DNA of 64,000 nt from Nitzschia sp. pyKryTriq1 (Eukaryota; Bacillariophyta; Bacillariophyceae; Bacillariales; Bacillariaceae): positions 682,001 through 746,000 of the forward strand of contig OY101124.1 in the NCBI GenBank assembly GCA_956465555.1, in the 5' to 3' direction. Shown piece after piece: positions 18,230 to 31,014 of this stretch. Each line of letters begins with the position of its first letter. Position 1 is the first letter of the stretch. The notes below the pieces were generated by a model that saw nothing but the letters and a program-made list of their open reading frames with translations, was not told the origin of the DNA and did no database searches. The position numbers were made by a program, and so were the translations under genes.

Positions 18230-20029
18230 GCGTTCTACTGTTGCTTGCAACCGCGATATTAGATTTACTGGGACATGCAATGCGAGAGAAAGTTCGTCCT
18301 CAGCTCTGGAACGACAATATCTTCTTCTGATAGACTAAGGACATAAAGGAGCTATTCTTTAGACCCTTTTGCTACTGGGTACACCTAGTCTTTTGTGTGA
18401 TTTATTTGTCGTTAGAGGAGCGTTGACCTTGCGATCTTGGTTGTGAATGGACATCCAGTATCAGTCGTTCAAACAAGCTTGGTTCTTGTCTAGCGAGGGT
18501 ATAAGGCGCACTAGCTAGTCTACTACTGCCATCCAGTACTTTGCCCACAACGGGTCTAGTCCACAAGAAAATCGCGGGAATGACTACTTCGAAGGCCTAT
18601 TCCTGGCTCACGAATATGCTGCCCTATGTAGATGTATTTGTAAAATGCACGAATATACTATTCCTGCTTGTCGAACACCTTTAACTTGCGATGGGAGCGG
18701 AGCGTCGCCAGAAACTGAAAGACAAGACCTTTAGGTGATACTAGTACTACTTGCTGTACCTGAAAGACTGCATCTTCTGAATAGCTAGAGTCGATATCAG
18801 AAGTCTGTTCTTCCCGACTGTACTTGTAGCTACTGTCGAGAGAGAGACAAACAAGTCTTGCTGATCTTGTGCGACAGCACTGCATGCCAAGGCTGTACAG
18901 TACGGTATGGTACCAGTACGTCATACCTCGTGATGCTGCTGCGGCCACAGTAGGCCAGAGGCCACACAAGCACGCGTCACGCACCACGACCACCACGACC
19001 GCTCGTATGAGTTATGAGTACCTCGCACTGATGTCCGTCAATGAAGAAACTGCCTGCTGATACCAGTCTACAGTAGACCAAAGACCACCATGCCAGGCCA
19101 TCGTCTGCGCCTCAGATGATATCTATTATTAGCAAGTAGACTATTCGAAGCCAAATCAAAATTCAGAGCCGGTGATGCTCAAACCTCAAACATACCGGTA
19201 CTGCCTGTGAGCACATCATCGATCATCGCATCGTGGTCAAACTATGTACCGGTAATGCATCTACCCCGTCTCCTAGTACCGCGTACCGGTACGTACCTTG
19301 CTGTAGCATGCACATGGCATGCATGGCGAGTGGATGGTGATGACGTCACCGAACTTTTCGAAAGAACTTTTTCCCGTCGATTTATTTAGTCAGATATTTG
19401 ATGGGCAAAGTCGGCGGGAAATTGGATCGGCAGGCGTGAAAAGTCTGCCTCAATCGTGTGCCATCGAGAATTGCACGTAGGACTTGGTACCAATTGTACA
19501 GAATGATTGATGGATGACCCTCTCCTATTCAGTTATTCTATTCTGACATCGATGCGTCCGTCGTGCTGTCGGGAGCCCGCCGCACGAACTGCCTCCACTA
19601 TTTCGATTTCGTTGGCCGGGAAAATTCGGCGCAAAAGTCGATAACAACAAGCAGTAAACAACAACAAAAAACATAAGGCAGGGCCGCCATCTTTGTCACG
19701 GGGTGTCCTTCGTCCTTTTTTAACTCTCGGTCGGTCAGCGCACTGTTTGCCGTCCTCGGACTAATACAGCAGTTGGTCGTTTTTGGCAAATGGTTCGATA
19801 TACTTGCATGTTGCAGCCAGCTATTTGAAACACTCCAGCAGCTACTTGTATTTATTTTTTGCCGTCGTGTTGTGTGGATTTTATTTAGTTGGCGCGCCCG
19901 ACAAAAAAGTGCGCACCTTTTGAAATTACTGTATTCGTACTGCCCTGTAATTGTGCTCTCTTGCTTGGCTCGTGTGATTGAATCGCTGTTGCCATAGTAC
20001 AGAGAAGAAGGAGAAGCCAGCAAGTCAGC
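18230..20029. other. Intergenic 1.8 kb, no gene supported
   Basis: GTACCGGTAC clusters occur near 18900-18925 and 19190-19300. Minus-strand frames near 19600-20130 overlap the start of the downstream protease and have Cys-run low complexity, so I do not call them. No RNA gene is recognisable. Confidence 0.5.
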
Positions 20030-22264
20030 ATGGCTATGCTTACAAATCCCAGCTCTTCCCCCAAGGAGGAGAGTCGTCAAACAACAACAGCAGCGAGCAA
20101 CCGCCAAAGTGCTGTCTTGAGACCTCCTCAAAATCGAGATGTTGCCCGGCCAGTGGCCAACTTGGGCAATACTTGCTACATGAATGCAGTCCTACAAGCC
20201 CTGGCGCATGCCCCGGAACTTTGCATGGCGATGGACGTGGAAGCGCATCACGTTCATTGCCCCATTTTTCTGGAGAATGCTCTCAAGAGGCGGTCGTCTC
20301 CGTCCTCCAGTCCCGATGCTGTCGCGGATGTCAAGCTCTCCGGAACCAGGAAATCCCGACGCTCCTCCGGCAAAAAGTCTCCTACGGACAACAATAACAA
20401 TAACAACCCCAACCCCAGCAACAGCACTGTTCCTGAGCATGACGACTTCAAATTTTGTGCTCTCTGTGAAGTCGAGCATCACTTGACTCGCGTGCACAGC
20501 ATCACCAGCAACCGTGACAAGCCAGTGGCTCCTTCCATGTTCGTCAATGGATTCATCAGCCAAGTGGCTCCCTGGTTCAAACTGGGCCAGCAAGAAGACT
20601 CGCACGAGTTTCTCCGGCTTTTGATTGATGCGATGCAACGCAGTTGTAAGCAAGCTCGCACATCTCCCGAGAATCCTCAAGACACGCCTCCGGAAAAGAC
20701 GGGACCCGAAGAGGAAGAGGACGATGAACCCTCTCCGAAAGACGCCGAATATCCCTTTCAGCTCTTTCGGGGAGTGGTGGAATCCAATGTGATTTGTGAA
20801 TCTTGCAAAACTTCTAGTTCCACCATGGATCCTATTGAAGATATCGGTCTGGATGTGACACCCATCTCGGGCTCGTCGTCGCCGACCTCGTCGACGACCC
20901 CGTACTTGGCCGACGTGAGTGCGGCCCTCCAGCGCTTTGCCCGTGCCGAGGCGCTGGACTCGGGCTACAAGTGTGAGAAATGTGGCAAGGTGGGGCGGGC
21001 AACCAAACAGTCTCGCTTGGCCTCCATTCCACCGATTCTGACCTTGCATCTCAAACGCTTTCGATACGGTGAAACGCAGCCGGCGGTCGTGGCCCCGCCT
21101 GGACAGTCCCGCCGCAGCAATCGCTCTTCGGAAGTCAGTCAACTGTTGAATTCGGGAGATTACTTTGGCGGAAAGTCAGGATCGGCCAAAATTGAAGGCC
21201 ATTCCAAGTTTGAGCAGATTTTGGATCTCAAGCCGTACCTTACGGAAGAGATGCAAGCCAAACACTCCAAGATGTTTTGCCGGCTCTTTGCCGTCATTGT
21301 CCACGCGGGCAAGAATTCTCATTCCGGACATTACATTTCCTATGTTCGAAACATTGCCAAGAATGAATGGTGGAAAATGGACGATGCACGCATCACCGTT
21401 GCTTCCGTTTCGGAAGTCATGAACGCCGAAGCCTACATGCTCTTTTATCGAGTCGTCGAACATCCGTTTGCTGTCAGACTTCGAGATCAACAACATCAGC
21501 TTCAACAAGACTGGCGTAAAGAAGAAGTCACACAAGATATTGGCTCTTCCTCCAGGAATACAACTGCCTCAACGTCGAATGCCGACATACCCGCCAAGGA
21601 AGATCTCTTTGAAAGGCCATTATCCAACAAGATCGAAGACATGGCGTCAATTGCCAATAGCAGCATCATGTCGTCTGTACGAACCAACACTTCTCGCAAG
21701 CGCAAGGCGCCAGAATACACCTGTGGTGAAGACTGGGCACGGGCCAAGACGACACTTCCGGAACACATCATTTCCAAGTTTAGAGACGTTGAAAGCATCA
21801 TCAGCGAATACGTTCAATTCAAACCAGAGTTCTTCAAATTCTTGACGGATCAAGCCACAAGGCGTAATGCCAAGGTGGGACATGGGCCCAGCTCCGGAGT
21901 TTGTGGTACGTACTGAAGAAACTTCCTTGTTGTTGGTGTTGTTGTTGTTGTTGTTGGATTGCATGTATGTTGAACGATTATTGAAGCTCACACCGTCTTT
22001 TGGTTATTGAATGAATGAATGAATGAATGAAACAATGAAACAATGATGCACACAGAGGATGACATTCAGGACGGAACAGCCAAGATCAAACGGGCGCTTT
22101 TGGAAGTCTTTTATGAGCTCGATAAGGCATGCGGTGAAGGTGCATCCTTGTTTCGCAAACGCGTGAAGCAGACCTCTTCGGTTCACGAAAAGAAGTCCGC
22201 CGAGCAGCCCCTTGGAATTGTGACTTCGTCGCTGGTTGACCCCGACGAAGATCCAGTTCTCTAA
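20030..22264 (+). CDS. Ubiquitin-specific protease (USP/UBP, peptidase C19)
   Basis: Exons 20030-21905 and 22056-22264 give 694 residues. The 150-bp intron (GTACG...CACAG) splits a Glu codon. The Cys box NLGNTCYMNAVLQALAH has C49 as the nucleophile. A QQEDSHEFLRLLIDAMQ block and LTLHLKRF follow. The His box HSGHYISYVRN has H434 as the likely catalytic His, followed by WWKMDDARIT (the conserved Asp region). Zinc-ribbon pairs FCALC, CESC and CEKC are present. It resembles the USP36/USP42 branch: a compact catalytic domain interrupted by Ser/Asn-rich insert (about 90-140) and an acidic insert (about 215-245). The last 150 residues after LFYRVVEHP form an unrecognised helical extension. The enzyme removes ubiquitin from proteins or precursors; substrates are unknown. 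The intron has GTT and GAAT repeats. Confidence 0.93.
21906..22055 (+). other. Intron in the ubiquitin protease gene
   Basis: Donor TGTG|GTACGT, acceptor CACACAG|AGGATG, 150 bp. It contains (GTT)n and (GAAT)n microsatellites. Confidence 0.8.
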
Positions 22265-22592
22265 AAAGATCAAAACAGCAGCAGCCAGCGCAGTCGAACG
22301 CTCCGCTCAATACTAGCAAAATGAAGAGGCGCATCCCATCCAGCATACACGCACGCAGGCAATCATCGACTCATTTCCACCCACCTACCCACCCAATCAT
22401 GCACACACACACACACATCATACAGCTGTAGAATTAGCCTTGCTAACACCATTTCTAGCTATTCGAATCAATCGTTTCGACCTACAAACTTGAGAGAACA
22501 GAACGTGTCCTGTATGCAGTTCAATGCCAACAACAGTATAGAAAGAGTGTGGACATGGTGCATGCAACCACTGGATTTGCTAGTAGTTTCAC
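22265..22592. other. Convergent 3' region with CA microsatellite
   Basis: The 328 bp between the stop codons of the ubiquitin protease (plus) and PEX13 (minus). It contains a short (CA)n run near 22400-22417 and no coding frame. Confidence 0.6.
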
Positions 22593-23201
22593 TTAAACAT
22601 AGCCGCCGCCACTACCATAATATCCTCCAAATTGGCCACCGCCTCCGAACATGCCACCACCGGACGAGCCTGGACCCAAACCTCCACTGTACATAGAGCC
22701 GAAGCCGAGATTGCTGCTGCTGCCGTAACCGGAATAGGGCATCATTCCTCTGCCTATCGCACCTGCATTGTTACTGCTATCGTATCCTATACGTCGACGC
22801 CTGGAAGTCGTCAGCCGCCGAATAATCTTGGCCAAGAGCCAGCTCGTGCCCATCACAAACGCCCAGCGCAAGGCCTTGAGACGCCGCCGCCGCCGTTTTT
22901 GTTCTTCCGTTTCTTTGGCTGATTCGTTTGCTTCTAACGCCCGTAATTCATGAAAGGTGGCAATCGCATGATCGATCATTCCCGTTAAGGAATCAAAAGC
23001 TTGCTGCAGTGCGTGTTGATTCGTTCCCATCAATTGCACCGCTTGAGTAACCGAAAACACAACATTCTGAACACCAAACAAGACCTGATACACTCCTGAA
23101 AATGGACCTCCTCCTCCCATCATAGGTGGCATTCCGCCATAATACGGGGATGCATACATTCCACTATACGGCATCATTCCTCCTCCAATCATGCTGCTGC
23201 T

Positions 23202-23232
<31 letters not shown>

Positions 23233-23525
23233 TTGGAAGAATACAAGGAAGTTTCCTTCTCCGCAGACGACTCTGTTGTGTCGGCTCCTTGAGCATCCTC
23301 ATAGCCTGCACCACCACTGGAAGAGCCTCTGTGGATATCGGCACGGGGAGAGGTCAGAGTCGCGCCCGTGTTGGTTCGACGCCGCGTTGTTTTTCGTTTC
23401 GTCTGCGAGGAGGTACCCGCCTTGACACGTCCGGCGGTGGTGGCAGCGCGGTTCGTAGCGGAGGGAATAATGCGCCTTCCCGTAGTTTCGGCTCCAGAAG
23501 ACATTATGGGGACACTGGGAGGCAT
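22593..23525 (-). CDS. PEX13: Peroxin-13 homologue, peroxisomal docking complex, no SH3
   Basis: A 310-residue single-exon protein. After a basic, Ser/Thr-rich N terminus and a polyalanine run (about residues 99-109, from a GCA microsatellite) comes a Gly/Met/Tyr-rich segment. The conserved Pex13 N-terminal domain follows: PFSGVYQVLFGVQNVVFSVT, MGTNQHALQQAFDSL, HAIATFHELRAL. A basic RRRRRLKALRWAFVMGTSWL membrane-associated segment and a long Gly/Tyr/Ser tail complete it. Pex13 docks cargo receptors PEX5/PEX7 with PEX14 at the peroxisome membrane. Its Tyr-Gly-rich regions are proposed to form a gel-like pore, and both ends of this protein show that composition. It ends after the tail, without the SH3 domain of yeast and animal PEX13. 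The ATG at 23525 is used; a second at 23504 is also possible. Confidence 0.9.
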
Positions 23526-24257
23526 GGTTCGGTGTTGTTTGGGCTATTGTGTACGGGTAGGAGCGGGTGGAATTTAATTGGAATATAGTGTCGTCCTTGG
23601 GACGAGATGAGCAAATTGCTATTGACGTTGTGTTGCTTTTGCTTGCCCTTCTTCGTATTTTGTATTCTCGTTCGATCATCGCATCGCTTTGATCGTTGAT
23701 CGTTGTGTTCGTCGTGGTGTATGGTGACGCGCCTGCTGGTTTTATTACTGCGCTCGTCCTCGCCGATTTCTTGCAGTCGTATTTGTCGTTCCAAAGAAAG
23801 CAAAACGCCACGCTAATAGTCTACGTACCGGTAGACCGGTACGAGTAGTATTCGTAAAGTAAGGGTAGAACTGGGTAGAATTTCTACAGTACGAACTGAT
23901 GAACTAATGAACTAATGCGAGCTCCACTTCCAACCTGGTATTAATACCGGTACTGGTACCGTACTGGTAGTCTACTTGTATGCTTCGGGTTAGTTGAAGC
24001 ACAAGCCATCTTTCCGAGCTCGTGAATGACGGCGAGATGACGATGCGATGTGAACGATCGATGATGTCTGTCGCGATCTCAAAGAACGGAAGAACCGTCT
24101 CATATCTATATCTGTCATGAACTGTTGGTACCGGCACATACCTGGTACGATACCATACCAGGTACTATCATCTTGAATCTGGATCTATTTCGTTGTCGTT
24201 GTTATCGGTTTTGACTACCTCCAGAGTAGAGTGTGGAAGAATAATCACTGTAGCGAG
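23526..24257. promoter_or_regulatory. Divergent intergenic region between PEX13 and PAN2
   Basis: About 730 bp that must hold the promoters of two divergent genes. Clusters of ACCGGTAC/GGTACC words occur at 23823-23965 and 24125-24170. I see no TATA box or other element I can name. The label is positional, not motif-based. Confidence 0.4.
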
Positions 24258-27200
24258 ATGGGGGACTACAATCAAGGCTACGATCCGTCGGGACAGGGGT
24301 ACTACAACAGTGGCGGATACTATGACGACCATCACTCGGCACAAATAATGATGTATCCGCCACCCGACGCTGCATCAGCCCAACAAGGATATTATTCCGA
24401 GGGGGCTGGTGCTGTCCTCACGGGGATGTACGATCAATCCGCGTATGGTGTTCTTGGTGGTGGTGGTGGCCAACAAGAGATGATGATAGGTGACCCGTCC
24501 TCCTATTATGCGCAAGGGGGATACGGCGACTACTCGCAGCATCAACACTATGCGCCGCAAGCGACGGTTGGTGATGGATATCCTGCTGCACCCGCGGCCA
24601 AGGATGGAACCTTTTATGCCCACGGAGAAATTGCACCACAAATATCTGGATATCCTGTGAACGCCTTGGCCTACGATGCATCGTATCAAGCCATGTACAT
24701 TGCCTCGACGACCCAAAGCACGTCGTCGTCGACTCGGTGGACGAGAGGAGGCCATCGAGCTTCCATGTTGGTGACCCACGACACGGTGGACGGCATGTTG
24801 TATTCTTCTGTCGCGGGTCATCCCGAAGCATCAACCAGCACCTTACAGACAGTCTATGAATGCATGTTTGGAATCCCCAAGACGATACCAATGCCGTCCA
24901 GTCGACAACGCATTCCTCCACACGCCTATCGAGCTCCCTTTGGAAGTAGTCAAGTCGAGGCACCCACCACCGTGGTGGGCGACAGTATTAAACACGGACA
25001 CATGGGCATTACCACCATTCTCCCTCTAGATGGATATGCTGCGACAGTCTCTCCCGCTGCAGTCCGTATTCATGCACATGGAGGAATGCAAGTCCACGAC
25101 TTCGATATCGAAGGAATGATGAGTGGGACCATCCATCCTCATTCAGATCAGGGAGGGCCGACCCACATTTCTGTAGGGGGGATTCCCTGCAATCCAGCTG
25201 GAAAGCATAGAGAACAAGAACTCCATTGCATGGATATATGGCAAGGGCTACGGGTAGTCTCCTCTCGTTCCTTCAAGGATCGCTACGAGAAGAAAGTGGG
25301 CGTGACAGCGCTGGCGACCAGTCACGATCGAGGATCTATTGTGGCAGGATGCTCCGATGGGCATTTACGGTTGCTCGATGGGTCGTTACGAGAAGTGGCC
25401 ACAGTCAAATGCCACAAGGGGGGTGTCTCAAGTATGTCCATTTCTGCCGATGGCATGCTCATTGCTACTACCGGATTTAGCTCCCGCGTCAAGGGCAAAG
25501 ACTCGAATATTCTGTACGCTTTTCCGGATCCTACGGTCTTCATTTATGATATTCGTCGCCTTGGTCAAGCAGGAATTCCTCATCCATTTGCTGGAGTGAG
25601 AGGATCTCCGCATCATGTGGCATTTTTGCCCAATTTGACTGGACTCGCCTCCAATCGACTCTTGGTGGGTAGTGGGCAATGGGGAGGGGGGCTCCAGGTT
25701 ATGGTACCTTTCGAGGCGCAGGATGACAAATCCACCAGTTTTTTTATTCCTTCCCTAGAACAAGGGGAAGCCATCAGTGCCATGGCGCAAGTCGAAGGGG
25801 ATCTGGCTCTAGGAACGACGCTGGGGCGTGTTTTGACCTACAAATACGCGGGCTACGATACGAAAGCCAAGAAGACGACGACAACAACCGCCAAGTCCAG
25901 GAGCAGCTCTTTTGTACCCAATCGACGGGGAGTCGGCAGTGGTACCTCATCCTCCTTAGGTAATCGTACCCAGAAAAAAGGAAAACAGCCCTTGGCCATG
26001 CCACCTTTTGTGCCACCGATTCCACCGATTTCGTTGGATCCCAAACTACTTTTGATGGGAACGGACCCTGGAGTCCGACCAGGAACAGACGAGAAAGTGC
26101 GGGCACTCATTCCATCGTATATTTTGCAAAGTGATCCTAAACTGTCGTCCATTGGAAATTCCTCCGAAGAAGCCCTGCCACAATTTGGTCCTCTCGCGGC
26201 GCGTACCCCCATTATTCCCAGCGGCAGACGCACTGTCGCGGCAAGTTTCATTGGCGACGCCAAGCCTGCTGCGGGAGACTTTATCGTTACTATCCCTACT
26301 TCCAAGTTGGAGATTGATTTGCTGGCGGATCATAATCCAGTTTCCAAGCGATATCAGGGAAAGAAAGCACGGGATCCCAAAACGAATCCCAACAAGCTCC
26401 TTTACAATCTCAAGCTATCGTCCATTTGCTACGACGATGGTGGCAAGCGCAAATACAGAGGCCAGCGAACAACTGGATCGGTAAGTTGGCAAAGAGATTA
26501 TTGTTGTAACAGAATCATTCGATGGAATACTTCTCTCTCATCGGCGCATCTATATCGATCAGAGCGGTGATATTCCCGACGACATACCCCCGCGGTATCG
26601 TCTGCAACTACGACCAAATTTTCGATCTTCTGGCGCCTTTGACCCTTGTGATCACAACGACACTGGATTGTTCCCTGGGTGGGACTATGGGAATACTATG
26701 CCGAATTCCTTTGTAGCACCCGTCTTATTGATGATGTATTTTGTCCCGGAATTGCTTTCTGCCGTGCTCGGAGCTCAGTGCAACGAAAAGCTCTATGTAT
26801 CGCGAGCTTATGAAAAAGCACTTTCGCCGGAGCTTGGTTTTCTCTTTCACCAAATGGAATGTTTGTCAGAGAATGGTCTTTTGCATCCCGCCAAACCTGG
26901 TACCGATCCTCTACGTGCTCGTGTTGGGGCCTGGGTGCCTTCCAACTTTCTGACTGCCCTATCTACCATGCCGGAAGCCGAGCAACTTCAGATTCTAGAC
27001 GGATCTCCGGCGGCTGTGGACCCGCCTCGTCGACCTGAGGCTTTTTATCGCTTCCTTGCCTACCAGCTGGATAAGGAATTGTCAAAAAATTCGGATAAGA
27101 AACTACTTGATTCATTGCATGGTATTGATTTCGTAAGCTCGAACCAATTTATAACGGGCTCCAGCCCGCCATCGCATTCTTCGACGCGGGCAATGGCGTT

Positions 27201-28791
27201 GGATCTTTCCTACGACATCTTCGCCAGGGGAGACAAGAAAGCTATTAAGTTTGGGGAACTACTGCAGCACTCGCTTTGTCGGGAGACGCGTCTCCGTGCA
27301 TGGAATTCCAAGAGCAAAGCTTACGAAACGATTGTCCAACGAAAGATTGTCACGTCGTTGCCCAAGATTCTGACGATTGCTTGCTCTTGTGCGGGGCGGA
27401 AGGAGGAGGACGGTCTTTGGGTCTGGAGGGCGGATGAAGGCGAGCCATGGTTGCCAGAAGTGGTAGAAGTTGAACTACAAGACGACGGGAACATTGTTGT
27501 GAGACAACTGAAAGTGGACGAATCGTCAGGAGAAGAATCATGGTCAACCTTCACTGGACGATCAAGCCTACCAGCCGCAGTTTCCAAGTTGGTATCGGAC
27601 GCTTCGACCAAGCAAAACTGTCGATATCAACTCGATGCAGTTCTGTCATTCGTCAATGATGATATGGAGTCTTCAAGCGACGACGAGTCCCCTGGTCATC
27701 ACGTATTACATGCCCGAGTCCCTTTGAGCTACAAGAAACGGATTTTGGCGATGCAGCAAGAGAAGGCTGAGGAGATCCTGTCGAGTGAGCCGGACCCAAA
27801 AAAGCTTGTCTTGACGGCTGCATTGAAACGAGAAATGATCGAAAAACGCGCGGAGCGAGCAAAACAGCTACTCGCAGCATGCGACGAAGAAGATTCCTCG
27901 ACGTCTTGGATACTGTACAATGGTTTCGCCGTAACGAATACAGTGGTAGAGGATGCCAGAGCGTTCCACGTCTCGTTCAAGGAACCGTGCATACTCGTCT
28001 ACAGGACCGTTGACACTGGCGACGAACAAAGCTCACCAGGGACAAAAGTCAGCCCGTTACCAAGTGTCAGCTTACCTGCACAGGTGATGAATGCACGCTC
28101 GCTGACAACACAATCGTCCAAGTCCTCGAAACCCTTCAATGCCGGTGGTCTTTATGAAGGAAAACTACTTGCATTCGACGCCGAATTCGTCTCAGTGCAA
28201 GAAGAAGAGTCGACTCTGCTCGAAACCGGTTCTAAGGTTATCCTGAGGGACACCCGACACGCAGTGGGAAGAATCTCGGTTATTGATTGCGAGACGCGCG
28301 AGGCGATCATTGATGACCATGTTCTTCCGAGGGAACGAGTCGTTGACTATCTCACACGATTCTCCGGCATCGTCGAGGAAGATTTGGACCCGACCAAAAC
28401 CGCTCACAGCCTGATATCGACCCGAAGCGCATATTTGAAACTCAGATATTTAATGGAAAAAGGATGCATTTTTGTGGGACACGGTCTTCGACAGGATTTT
28501 GCCACTGTTAATCTGGTGGTGCCACCCAACCAAGTTTTGGATACTGTTGAGATCTACCACCAGCCAGGAATGCGATATATTTCGCTACGTTTCCTCGCCA
28601 ACTACGTTCTGGGACGCGATATGCAGCAGGATGTTCATGACTCGGTCGAAGATGCGATGGCAGCCTTTGAGCTGTACGAGAAAGCTTTGCAATGGAAACA
28701 TCAAGGAGTGTTCAACCAGAAACTTCACGAAATCTACTCCCATGGACAAAATACTGATTGGAAGCTTGGGATAGTAGAGGGTAGCAATTAG
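24258..28791 (+). CDS. PAN2: PAN2, catalytic subunit of the PAN2-PAN3 poly(A) deadenylase
   Basis: Exons 24258-26480 and 26563-28791 give 1483 residues. The 82-bp intron (GTAAG...GATCAG) keeps phase 0. A Gly/Tyr/Gln-rich N terminus (about 1-125) is followed by a WD40 region (about 130-480; SRSFKDRYEKKVGVTALATS and CHKGGVSSMSISADG are repeat-like). Then a linker leads to a ubiquitin-hydrolase-like domain (LFPGWDYGNTMPNSF...) that lacks the catalytic Cys, as in all PAN2. The C-terminal RNase T/DEDDh exonuclease has D1280 and E1282 (LLAFDAEFVSV), D1386 (HGLRQDF), H1433 and D1438 (HDSVEDAM), so all key residues are present. It shortens mRNA poly(A) tails in the cytoplasm. Length is somewhat above the usual 1100-1200 because of the N-terminal low-complexity part. 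I use the ATG at 24258; the frame stays open upstream only from a GTG. Confidence 0.95.
26481..26562 (+). other. Intron in PAN2
   Basis: Donor GGATCG|GTAAGT, acceptor TCGATCAG|AGCGGT, 82 bp, phase 0. It joins the WD40 linker to the ubiquitin-hydrolase-like domain. Confidence 0.85.
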
Positions 28792-29005
28792 ATTTTAAAA
28801 ATCTATTGTCTTACTGGGGAGTATCAATGATGGTCTCAATGCCTTTGCTTCCAATATTTCTCTTCCAAAACAGTCATATGTCATACTTGGCTGGAATCCA
28901 CACACCGCGAGAGGTGCAGTCCATACCTCGTGGCACGTAAACCGGTAGGAAGTAGGAACTGATTAAAAAAAATCATCGACACCATACGTTGGGATCTTGC
29001 ATGAT

Positions 29006-29260
29006 TTACCAACGCCGCGAGCGATTGCTCGTGTCGGAAGAGATTGACGATGAAGAAGAATTATCATCGGAGATCGTCGAGGCTGATCGCATAGACAAAG
29101 AGTGCGACAACTTCTGCCGGTGGTACGGAGAATACTGTAAGCATCCTGCTAACTTGGTCGGATCTGAGAATTCGTCGATGTCATCAGGTCTGGGCTTGGT
29201 GATGAAATACAAGATAGCGCTCGTTCCTACCACAACGCCTACTTGGGCAGCCAGGTCCAT
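29006..29260 (-). CDS. Small one-TM protein, unknown
   Basis: An 84-residue minus-strand frame with a good start context (ATCATGG). The N terminus MDLAAQVGVVVGTSAILYFI is one hydrophobic segment, followed by KPRPDDIDEFSDPTK and a Ser-rich acidic C terminus ending SNRSRRW. It could be a small tail- or signal-anchored membrane protein. It lies just downstream of PAN2 in convergent orientation. No family is recognised and a spurious frame cannot be excluded; the overlapping plus-strand frame has no ATG. Confidence 0.4.
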   Translation of the reverse strand: MDLAAQVGVVVGTSAILYFITKPRPDDIDEFSDPTKLAGCLQYSPYHRQKLSHSLSMRSASTISDDNSSSSSISSDTSNRSRRW

Positions 29261-30090
29261 GATTTTGTTGTCTTATTGGGCACAAAAATGGCTCTTTCCC
29301 AGGAGGTATACCAACGGCGCTGTCGGGTATGAAGTTTTATCGTCGGCACTTTATTATCAATGGAATCTGATCAGACGATGTCTTCGAAGACTGCAGTTGT
29401 CACTTCAAAGTTGACACCAGCGATAAAGTTCCGGCTGATATTCCGATAATACCTGTACCTTTTGTAAATGATGATCGCGAACTGGGGTGGGAGGTTATCG
29501 GTTATCGGTTATCGCCTTCGTTATGTTGTTGAGCCCTTGTGATGATAAGAAATAAGGCAGGGCCTTTCCTCGTTGCTTGTTGCCTGTCGTCCATTATCCA
29601 GACGATGATTATATTGAAGTTCTGGGCAGGCGCGCGCGGCCACACGCCATAAAAAATTAACGTGCGATCGTACGAAATGACACTGGAAGCAAGCTGGAAG
29701 GACACACGATTTCTATTGGTTCGCCATCTGGCGTTGGTTTGCTCGGCTGGCGCGGTGACATGTCAACGAATGTCACAGTTTGGGGATTCTTCAGAAGGGG
29801 ATGATCCACATACCAACCCTTTTTGTGTCCCCCAAAATAAACGAGAACCCCGACGAGACGTCTGACAGCAGGCCGCCAACACACGACGTCATGCCATCGT
29901 GTAGATTTCTACGTTGCGGACGTAATGAGTTCGCATTACCAAATGGTTTCGAGGGTGTTCAGCGAAGAAAAGTACGGTACAAGTATCTTTTCTATCGACG
30001 AAGTCCTTGCTTCTCGAATGAATGCGGCCTCGTTCTCGTCAAAGACATTCAATACCAATCTCTTTCTATCCTCTACCCTTTACTAGAACC
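29261..30090. other. Intergenic 0.8 kb, no gene supported
   Basis: Contains GGTTATC repeated three times near 29493-29515 and a GCGCGCG-rich patch near 29630. The right part precedes the plastid-protein gene at 30091 and presumably holds its promoter. Confidence 0.5.
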
Positions 30091-31014
30091 ATGAAGACAC
30101 TCCAACTCTCTCTCGTCTCGCTACTTCCTCTGGCTGCGCCGGCCTTCCATCTGGAGCCGGTGCTTCATCAGAGGACGGCCACCAAGCTGTACGCGTCCGT
30201 GCCGATGAATGATCGAAATACTGGCAAGATCACGTACCCCAAACAAGAGTTTCCATTCAAACAGCCGGATATGGAGCGTGCCAAGGTACGCCATTTTTGG
30301 TTTGCGTTGCCGCCCTAGTGCTACCACTTCGTGCTCGTCCGCCTTGTCGTCGATCATCGCTTGGACCGCGACCATTATTGATGGAGAGCAGCACGAGGCA
30401 CGATGATACGAACAGCACCACCCATATGGGCACCTATAGGTTCACCCCACTACCACTAACGACCGCTCTGCTTATTTTGCACTGAAATTTCTTACAGGAC
30501 TGTGCCGAACATGTTGGAAAGTGTTCCGTCAAGGAATTGAAAGAGCTGAGAGAGGGTACGTACGTTGTTGTGCGGGCAACTTTGGCGGCCGGATGTACAC
30601 CATTTGCTACAAGGTTCTCTTGAAACAACCGAATGTACTTATTTCCTCTGTCCTTCTTCTGATATAGGCTTGCATCAAAAGCGTATCCAAGAAGCCATAT
30701 TCGGTGATGACGTGAGCAACCCAAGTAGCAGCACCGCTCCAGAAGACATTTTTCAAGAACGCATTTTGGAAGAAGAACTCAGCCTCCAACTGAACCTTTT
30801 GCACGACGAAATGCCTCCCCCCTATCTCTTTACTCCCGATGAGCATCCATTTGAAGAGACTGATGACGTGGGAATGGCCCTGGCAGCACAGGTCAAAGAG
30901 GCGGAACAGACTCACGTATTCGAAGAACTTGCTGAAGAAGGTGTGATGGAATCCTTGGCGATTTGTGCCTTGATTAGTGTGTTGATGATTGCTCCGCAAT
31001 TTTTCCTGCGCTAG
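30091..31014 (+). CDS. Plastid-targeted membrane protein of unknown function
   Basis: Three exons (30091-30285, 30498-30555, 30668-31014) give 199 residues; both introns have GTACG donors and TACAG/ATAG acceptors and keep frame. The N terminus MKTLQLSLVSLLPLAAPAFH is a signal peptide with an APAF cleavage motif, the diatom plastid import cue, followed by a transit-like RTATKLYASVP. The middle exon codes a small Cys-containing helix (DCAEHVGKCSVKELKELREG). The last exon is strongly acidic with two long helices (QERILEEELSLQLNLL; VFEELAEEGVMESL). It ends in one TM segment, AICALISVLMIAPQFFLR. The shape suggests a stromal or periplastid protein anchored by its C terminus. I do not recognise a family. 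Confidence 0.75.

Noticed and set aside
19598-20131. 177-codon minus-strand frame
   Set aside because: Overlaps the 5' end of the ubiquitin protease and is rich in low-complexity Cys runs.
20192-21142. 316-codon minus-strand frame inside the ubiquitin protease
   Set aside because: Shadow frame opposite a gene with intact catalytic motifs.
22632-22922. Plus-strand frames opposite PEX13
   Set aside because: Antisense shadows of the Gly-rich and basic PEX13 regions.
28989-29414. 141-codon plus-strand frame near PAN2
   Set aside because: Starts at TTG, has no domain, and overlaps a minus-strand frame with a proper ATG and TM segment.
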